Source of the DNA: Pectobacterium zantedeschiae
Lineage (GTDB): Bacteria > Pseudomonadota > Gammaproteobacteria > Enterobacterales > Enterobacteriaceae
DNA length: 64,000 bases
Direction of reading: 5' to 3'
NCBI RefSeq assembly: GCF_004137795.1
Contig: NZ_NWTM01000001.1
Coordinates: forward strand, 1,601,229 to 1,665,228
Part shown: positions 58,797-64,000 of the stretch, piece by piece
Numbering within the stretch: position 1 is the first letter of the stretch
Layout: every line of letters begins with the position of its first letter
The notes under the pieces: model-generated
Databases searched by the model: none
What the model saw: the letters and a program-made list of their open reading frames with translations, nothing else
What the model was told of the DNA's origin: nothing
Program-made: the position numbers and the translations under genes

Positions 58797-60093
58797 GCGC
58801 CACCTCGTTATTACAGTGGTGAGTGAAAGATCTGAAATAAAGGCACTGATGGCACGGAATGGCTGTCGTGCAGGATAAGCCGCTTTTTTCTTTCGGCTTT
58901 GCCTTCCCAAGAAAAACATCGGCAAAAAAGGATAATTTGTCGGAAACTGCCTGATTAATCCTGATGACACTGTCAGGTAAATTTTCAACATAAATTCCGG
59001 CACAGGCAGGGGAAGAATGATCTAACAGTTCCGCAATAAGCTGCACATCATACCCGTCCCGTGCCATTCTGGTTCCAAGGGTATAACGGAGCCGTCGCGA
59101 ACTTATTTTCATGATTTCACCGGTTCTTTCAGAGATGACTTGCTCTGCGTTCACCACTTTCAGCAGTGCAGCATTCACCCTGTTTCGGGAAGCGTGAAGC
59201 CTGTCCGAAGCCAGTAACGCCGTCATATTCTGACCTTGTCTCAGATGACATACCGACTCACACAGAAAAACAGGCACGTCCTCTTTTTCTGTAGGTTGAA
59301 GCGCACGGCCAAGAATATGTTCAATCCGGCTTACCGACGCCTCAGCCTGCTGCCTGACAATATCAAACAGATATTCATCAACGTTCAGGAGTCTGAAGGT
59401 CGCCCTGAATCCGAGCCTCTGTTTTACTCTGGGGAAATTGATGAAACAGCCCCCCTCCCCCTTACCCTCTTCTTTTATGTCCCGGTATTTTAATGAGGTG
59501 ATTTGCAATGACCGTCTCCCGGTCAGGCTGACCAGCAATGCCATCGCAGCCTCAGACAGTGTGATATGACCGTTTTCTCTGGCCCGGTGGATCGCCTTAT
59601 TTAATTCGCTATGCTCCGTATCCGTTAAGGGACCTTTTTCCGGGTTTTCCTGTTTTACAACGTCTCCGGGCGCTTTAACCTTTATTCTCATGGCTTTCAA
59701 CAGAGTAATAGCTCTCTCATCGATACCTTTATAACCCAGAAAATGCCACTTAATCAGAAAACATCTCAGCGTCACCAGACTTGCCAGCGGTGTTGCGGGT
59801 GAGCCTTTGTAATTCAGGATCGCTGATTCATTAATGTAACCAGGAGACGTCTCACGGATAAAACGCTTCATGCTGTTATTGATATTTACCACGTAACCCG
59901 CACTCCGTTTACTGGCAAAAAAAGCCAGTGTATTGAGATAACCCTCATGCAATGACGGGGGTAATGTTTGCAAGACAGAACAAACATCGACCGTATTATT
60001 TTTATCCAGATGCCAATACGTATCGGAGAGAGAAAATGAATAACCTGACTGTGTTACCATTAAATGGGATTGGTTTTCTTTCACTTTATTCAT
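58789..60093 (-). CDS. ginB: GinB-like tyrosine recombinase with divergent box II
   Basis: The 434-aa protein keeps the catalytic Arg (SLTGRRSLQITSLKY), the distal H (LLDHSSPACAG) and the nucleophile Tyr (GIYVENL). The usual H-x-x-R is R-x-x-R (SSRRLRYTLGTRMARDG). A C-terminal cysteine cluster (CTTAIPCHQCLYF) may bind metal. It starts 4 bp inside the end of the upstream recombinase (ATGA). Confidence 0.75.
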   Translation of the reverse strand: MNKVKENQSHLMVTQSGYSFSLSDTYWHLDKNNTVDVCSVLQTLPPSLHEGYLNTLAFFASKRSAGYVVNINNSMKRFIRETSPGYINESAILNYKGSPATPLASLVTLRCFLIKWHFLGYKGIDERAITLLKAMRIKVKAPGDVVKQENPEKGPLTDTEHSELNKAIHRARENGHITLSEAAMALLVSLTGRRSLQITSLKYRDIKEEGKGEGGCFINFPRVKQRLGFRATFRLLNVDEYLFDIVRQQAEASVSRIEHILGRALQPTEKEDVPVFLCESVCHLRQGQNMTALLASDRLHASRNRVNAALLKVVNAEQVISERTGEIMKISSRRLRYTLGTRMARDGYDVQLIAELLDHSSPACAGIYVENLPDSVIRINQAVSDKLSFFADVFLGKAKPKEKSGLSCTTAIPCHQCLYFRSFTHHCNNEVAHG

Positions 60094-61280
60094 CGCATCT
60101 CCTTGATTATTTTTTTCTGAACATGCCGTGAAATTTTATTGGCTTCTGTAATAATGTGTCTTATGTTGTAGATCTTCTCCATCTCAGATCCCGGCACCCA
60201 GCCCATTAAATACCCTCTGCATTGCCCTTCTCCTACCTCAGAAAGATCATGGGCGTCTGACATGGAGGAAAAATTATCATTCCATGTATGTCTCAGTTGA
60301 TGTCCTGTTAACCCGTATAATTCCGGTGAGCATTGACTAATCGTATTGATGATTTTCCGGTAAGCCGACATCGACAAGGGTTTTCCCTGTGTATTCCCTT
60401 TCTTGTAGGTAATAAAAAGAAAATCATTTTTCTTTGCATTTTTTATTTTTCGCCTGTCGTTCTGGATATAATTATATAATTCAGACATAACTTCTTCATC
60501 AGAAGTGAACTCCCTTCCCCGCGTTTTGACAAGAGGCTGCTTAACCCTTGGATCTGATTTGTCATTGGCGCGGCGTTGGATAGTGATAGAGGAAGAAGCA
60601 AAATTAATATCACTGATCCTGAGATTTAAAAGTTCACCGGCTCTGATCCCATAACTGAAAAGTAATACAATGATGAGTCTGTTCCGTGCCTGAACCTCAG
60701 GAGAAAATGGATTCAATTCAGACTCAACGCTGACAACTTTAAATAAAATATCTCTCTGCGCCTTCGTTAAGGATTTTTCAGGGATATAGTCACGATATCC
60801 ATCAGAATTAGGCCTTTTATTTTTCAGATCAACCACCATCCTCATGATCTTGTCGTCAAGGTTTACGTCTACCGAATGTGGTAAGTGATACCGGCATAGC
60901 CAGTCAAGATAATGACAAATGAATGTCAGTCTGGAATACTTTGTCGGCTCTTTCACTCCTCGACTACCGGACAGTTTTTTTCTATTTTTGAAGTTTTCCG
61001 AAGCGAAATCAGCCAGCGCATCGATTTCATGAGAGCTTAAAAATTTCAGTCGGGTGATCCGATCCACGATGTCTATTTCTCTCATATACAAAAATCGATA
61101 AAATAACACCAGACTTCCGGCAACCGCCTCCATCGAGTTGATCGACACAGACTCTTTCCTGACGTTCGTCATCATATAGAGATTAGGATCAAAAAGTGGC
61201 TCTCCAGTCCTGCTGTTAATAACATGGCAATATCGCTCACCATTACTAAACATAAATGTATTCATTTTAATATGATCCAT
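60090..61280 (-). CDS. ginA: GinA-like tyrosine recombinase
   Basis: The 396-aa protein is a complete tyrosine recombinase: an N-terminal core-binding domain, Arg in SYGIRAGELLNLRISD, H-x-x-R in LTGHQLRHTWND, and Tyr in MEKIYNIRHI. AAGGAGAGG directly precedes the ATG at 61280, although the frame opens at 61322. It is the first gene of a four-gene operon whose members overlap or nearly touch. This set of three different recombinases plus a small protein is the hallmark of GInt islands, first described in Pseudomonas. Confidence 0.78.
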   Translation of the reverse strand: MDHIKMNTFMFSNGERYCHVINSRTGEPLFDPNLYMMTNVRKESVSINSMEAVAGSLVLFYRFLYMREIDIVDRITRLKFLSSHEIDALADFASENFKNRKKLSGSRGVKEPTKYSRLTFICHYLDWLCRYHLPHSVDVNLDDKIMRMVVDLKNKRPNSDGYRDYIPEKSLTKAQRDILFKVVSVESELNPFSPEVQARNRLIIVLLFSYGIRAGELLNLRISDINFASSSITIQRRANDKSDPRVKQPLVKTRGREFTSDEEVMSELYNYIQNDRRKIKNAKKNDFLFITYKKGNTQGKPLSMSAYRKIINTISQCSPELYGLTGHQLRHTWNDNFSSMSDAHDLSEVGEGQCRGYLMGWVPGSEMEKIYNIRHIITEANKISRHVQKKIIKEMR

Positions 61281-61638
61281 GACCTCTCCTTGAGATATTT
61301 TACAAAAGCACTCTAGGTGCAATATATTATTAAATCATGAATAGATAATTTACAAAAAAATCATAAAAAAATGGCAAGAAATAATTATTAAACTTCTTTT
61401 TCATCAATTAGATAATAACGATATATTTTACATTTAATATCTATGGTGATCTTAATTGCCATCCAGTGTCTTTTGTTCTTCCGTCCAGAAAGGATAGTTG
61501 AACTAGCCTGAACGACTAGTTACTGATCACCCTTTCCAGATTTCCTATCACTTGAATAGCGTGGATCTAATGTAATACTTTACCCTCTGAAGGTTCGAAG
61601 TTTGAGGCAATATTTTCTGTTGGTGGGCTGACTTTGAC
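61281..61638. other. Upstream region of the gin-like operon
   Basis: This AT-rich region carries no gene. It should hold the operon promoter and possibly the recombination site of the three-recombinase system. A small inverted repeat AACTAG-CCTGAACGA-CTAGTT lies near 61500-61521. Confidence 0.4.
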
Positions 61639-61661
61639 TTTTAGGCATAGCTATAGGCATA
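61639..61661. promoter_or_regulatory. Right-end copy of the integrase arm-site motif
   Basis: TTTTAGGCATAGCTATAGGC then ATA matches the left-end block at 41944-41966 in 22 of 23 bases. It lies 60 bp before the att-like core, as expected for the other arm of an attP that was split by integration. Confidence 0.6.
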
Positions 61662-61720
61662 TATCAAATATCAATATGAGAAATAAATTATATATTCCAA
61701 TTATTTATAATGCTTACTTT

Positions 61721-61733
61721 AATCCTTTCGTGC
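61721..61733. other. attR-like core (putative right end of the first element)
   Basis: AATCCTTTCGTGC differs in one base from AATCCTCTCGTGC in the tRNA-Pro 3' end. A second copy of the integrase upstream region starts four bases later. This is the probable junction between two tandem elements. Confidence 0.55.
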
Positions 61734-61736
61734 AAA

Positions 61737-61984
61737 ACTATAAAGAACAGATTAAACAGTAGGTTGCATAAGCCTGCTGTTTTTCTGTTGTCTACTGAAT
61801 TCCATATTGATACATTGAAATCCACACTTTTTAGGCATAGATATAGGCATACGACGCAACATGTAGCCTAAACCCTATGCCTAAACAGCTTTGCGGATTT
61901 GATTGGAGAGCGATATGGCACGTCAGACAAAGCCCCTGAACAATACTGAGGTCAAAAGCGCCAAGGCAACTGACCGTGCCGTCA
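61737..61984 (+). repeat. 248-bp direct repeat, copy 2
   Basis: This is the second copy of 41852-42099, with one difference seen. The high identity means recent duplication or a closely related second element. Confidence 0.95.
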
Positions 61985-62031
61985 TCCCAGATGGGTTACA
62001 TTTTGGAGTTAAGGTAACCCATATTGGGTAA
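61915..62031 (+). pseudogene. Truncated integrase of a second tandem element
   Basis: The first 23 codons equal those of the intact integrase (MARQTKPLNNTEVKSAKATD and on). The sequence then breaks at 61985 into unrelated DNA and stops after 15 further codons. Catalytic domains are absent. Confidence 0.9.
61986..62028. repeat. Inverted repeat at the integrase break point
   Basis: CCCAGATGGGTTAC and GTAACCCATATTGGG mirror each other across a 14-base centre, starting one base after the 248-bp repeat ends. It could be the end of an unseen mobile element or a terminator for the gene that follows on the other strand. Confidence 0.6.
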
Positions 62032-62042
62032 AGACCTTGTTC

Positions 62043-63170
62043 TTACAAAGTCGATTTTATTTTTTCATTCACCCATACCGTCATATCATGCAGCAACGTC
62101 ATTGCTCCCTTCTTATCTTTCGATGGTCCCCAGAAACTGAGAGAAAGATGGGTTCCATTTTTCAAGAGAGTGACAGCATAATCTTCATTACTTGCACTCG
62201 GTATGAAATCATTATTGGCTATGCTCTTTTCTACCTCCTCCTTGAGATAGGCTATATCAGGATATTGATTTTTATTAATTTCAGAATTGACATAAAATTC
62301 AATTCCATCCCCATTGCTCTCTGGTCTATACACCAAAGTCATATACGTACTTCCATCCCCCCACACACTAGGCATGAAATGTAATGCTTTATAATCCTCA
62401 TCCCAGTTATTTATACTCTTGGTGATATTGCTGTCAGGAAGTATTTTTGCAACGACACTCCTGCCTTCCTGATAGATATCATTTTCAAACGAATCTAACA
62501 GTTGCTTAGCTTTTATGAGTTTTCCGAAATTTTCCGAGATAAAATCAGACTGTTCATTATTCAATAAATTACTCATTTTTTCCTCGCTCAACGCAGATAG
62601 ATGGGACAGTAATTCCTTGTAGAAAATCAACCACTTACTTAATGGTTCATTAATCATATCCTGGCCAAAAAGAGAAATCGCCATCTCAGCTAACTCTGTA
62701 TAGGTAATAATTTCCCAGTCATTATTTACTGAGCTTTTATTCCATGAAGGTTTGAGGATACACTTATATACATCCTGATTATTATCAATGTATTCTTTAA
62801 TTCGTTCTTCATACTTATCAAACGGATTGTTAATTCCGGATATGATTTTATTCTCTATACCTATTATAAATCTGTCATGCCTTATTAAAATATCGATTCT
62901 CTCACCGTCTTTACAGACAACTTCCCTTTCGGCAGTGAGCGACGAAAAATCCATACCCTCAACATCTACTTTTAACACTTTTAATAATGCCTTCAACAAC
63001 CACGGCGTTACTTTTTCATGTCCCCCCATAAACAATACCATTAAATCTGATGTAGGGTTTTCCAAATACCCACATCCACCTACATCAAAGAAGTTAGGTT
63101 CAGGGATTTCTTTAATCGTTATTTTGCTAAGTTGTTCTAGAAAATCATCTGGAAAAATATTTCTGTTCAT
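62043..63170 (-). CDS. PD-(D/E)XK nuclease family protein
   Basis: The 375-aa protein contains a PD-(D/E)XK-type core: CKDGERIDILIRHDRFIIGI followed by ENKI gives the D...ExK motif at about residues 73-93, with a helical Q-containing segment after it (NNPFDKYEERIKEYIDNN). The C-terminal half is unrelated to nucleases I know. Proteins of this type (PDDEXK_4-like) are frequent in phage-defence and mobile loci. GAGGGA precedes the ATG. It is the first intact gene of the presumed second element. Confidence 0.78.
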   Translation of the reverse strand: MNRNIFPDDFLEQLSKITIKEIPEPNFFDVGGCGYLENPTSDLMVLFMGGHEKVTPWLLKALLKVLKVDVEGMDFSSLTAEREVVCKDGERIDILIRHDRFIIGIENKIISGINNPFDKYEERIKEYIDNNQDVYKCILKPSWNKSSVNNDWEIITYTELAEMAISLFGQDMINEPLSKWLIFYKELLSHLSALSEEKMSNLLNNEQSDFISENFGKLIKAKQLLDSFENDIYQEGRSVVAKILPDSNITKSINNWDEDYKALHFMPSVWGDGSTYMTLVYRPESNGDGIEFYVNSEINKNQYPDIAYLKEEVEKSIANNDFIPSASNEDYAVTLLKNGTHLSLSFWGPSKDKKGAMTLLHDMTVWVNEKIKSTL

Positions 63171-63543
63171 AGTCCCTCATATAATAAGTTAATCATAAAA
63201 ATAACGCCTGCGATCCATCATCTCTCGCGCTCAATTCTTGACCAGATAATTCTTTAAGCGAGTGGCATAGATGATACCTTCTTTCGCTACAAATTCCTTG
63301 AGCTATTCACGACATAAAAGCTATCTAAACCTGAAAGCCAATATTTTGGTCTCTGGTAATCGCTTTCACATTTTATCTTTCTGTTGAAACGTGAGCATAT
63401 CTGCAACCATGGTGAGTTCAATAACGACTATCTCTAACAAGATTAATTTACATCAAATAGATAGCAGTATATTAATATAATAGGAATGTGTTCCGCCCAT
63501 TCGTCTATTACACTACAATTGCAGCTAAGTAACCTTGTCACTC
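63171..63543. other. Gap around the decayed RHH gene
   Basis: Apart from the ribbon-helix-helix relic this stretch shows no gene. It separates the nuclease gene from two rightward small genes. Confidence 0.4.
63234..63396 (-). pseudogene. Decayed ribbon-helix-helix regulator gene
   Basis: On the minus strand, codons read CRE-stop-LKEFVAKEGI, matching LREQLDEVAAKEGV of the intact gene at 47138-47332 with CAG changed to TAG. Upstream, GFQV-stop-I aligns with TFQIRI after a frameshift. At least three disabling changes are visible. Confidence 0.6.
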
Positions 63544-63699
63544 ATGAACGGAATAACAATAACCGAAGCAGATCTGGATGAACTGACTGATAAGGTAGAG
63601 CCGATTATGGAATCACTAAAAGTAAAAAGAGTATATGCCGATAACATGTTTAACGCATTGATTGATAAAGTAGGAAAAAAGATTAAATCTCATGCTTAA
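63544..63699 (+). CDS. Very small acidic/helical protein of unknown function
   Basis: A 51-aa open frame (MNGITITEADLDELTDKVEP, then helices ending KKIKSHA) overlaps the next gene by 8 bases. The codon usage looks coding and the overlap suggests coupling, but the ribosome binding site is weak. No family is recognised. Confidence 0.45.
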   Translation: MNGITITEADLDELTDKVEPIMESLKVKRVYADNMFNALIDKVGKKIKSHA

Positions 63700-63895
63700 A
63701 GCCATTAAGAAAATTTTATTATTTTTATCCTACCAGTTAGGATTTTTACTGCTGACGCTTTGTTTTTTCTGGATTTGCTATATTGTCTTTGTTGGATATG
63801 CACCTTGGAGCGAGAAGGTCTATCATTTGGTTATTGCAATCATCCTAATGCTTATCTTTGGGAAGTTCTGTGACTGGTATAATCGGCGAAGATAG
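63692..63895 (+). CDS. Small two-helix membrane protein
   Basis: The 67-aa protein has a basic N-terminus (MLKAIKKI), helices at about 8-32 and 45-60, and a basic end (DWYNRRR). It begins inside the previous gene (ATGCTTAA). Size and topology recall phage or toxin-type membrane peptides, but that is only a resemblance. Nothing is visible in 63896-64000. Confidence 0.5.
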   Translation: MLKAIKKILLFLSYQLGFLLLTLCFFWICYIVFVGYAPWSEKVYHLVIAIILMLIFGKFCDWYNRRR

Positions 63896-64000
63896 TCATG
63901 TTTTCTCGAATGTGATCTGGTAGTGTTTCATGTTAGAAAACGATTAGTTCTGACAACCAGTAATAAATAACATGATCGTTAGTAAACGTTTAAGATTATT

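Noticed and set aside
58797..59003. Upstream extension of the ginC-like frame
   Set aside because: The extension overlaps ginB-like coding sequence by about 200 bases; the ATG at 58796 that overlaps the stop is the better start.

Overview
The window looks like a soft-rot enterobacterium, most likely Pectobacterium. From 1.7 to 41.8 kb its proteins and gene order follow the Escherichia coli block yeiG-cirA-lysP-yeiE-yeiH-nfo-fruAKB-setB-yeiW-yeiP-yeiR-lpxT-mepS-yejABEF-yejG-bcr-rsuA-radD-rplY-yejK-yejL-yejM-proL. Genes not in the E. coli version of this block (a LysR regulator, frmA, a glutathione transferase, a KTSC protein, hcxA, a sugar-type ABC transporter, a hydroxyacid dehydrogenase, a YecH protein) are interleaved. 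The genus is inferred from overall likeness, not proven.

Core region, 1-41,812. A LysR gene precedes the glutathione-dependent formaldehyde pair frmA-yeiG. Then come an orphan two-gene ABC transporter, a Fur-box-controlled TonB receptor at the cirA position, lysP and its neighbour regulator yeiE, the fructose PTS operon fruBKA with two Cra operators, setB, translation factor efpL with the metal-chaperone GTPase yeiR, the envelope genes lpxT and mepS, the peptide importer yejABEF, bcr, rsuA, radD, rplY with its leader, and yejK/yejL/yejM. The block ends in tRNA-Pro(GGG).

Accessory region, 41,813-64,000. The 3' end of tRNA-Pro is the attachment site of an integrative mobilizable element. A P4-type integrase sits next to the tRNA, and mobC plus a relaxase lie at 49.4-51.1 kb. 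Cargo on the left arm is very AT-rich: a DUF6338-like membrane protein with a 64-aa partner, an AIPR-type nuclease, a ribbon-helix-helix regulator with paired operators, and several small membrane proteins. The right arm holds an inner-membrane protein with two lipoproteins, IS wreckage, and a complete four-gene set of three overlapping tyrosine recombinases plus a small protein. That set matches the ginABCD operon that defines GInt islands.

A 248-bp near-identical copy of the integrase promoter and 5' end recurs at 61,737-61,984, just after an att-like core (61,721-61,733) and a repeat of the integrase arm-site motif. This indicates two related elements integrated in tandem, the second with its integrase destroyed. 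The second element continues to the window end with a PD-(D/E)XK nuclease gene, a decayed copy of the ribbon-helix-helix gene and two tiny overlapping genes. The best candidates for undescribed biology are the nested GInt/IME architecture and the small-protein clusters at 43.8-44.7, 48.3-49.2, 51.4-53.0 and 63.5-63.9 kb.
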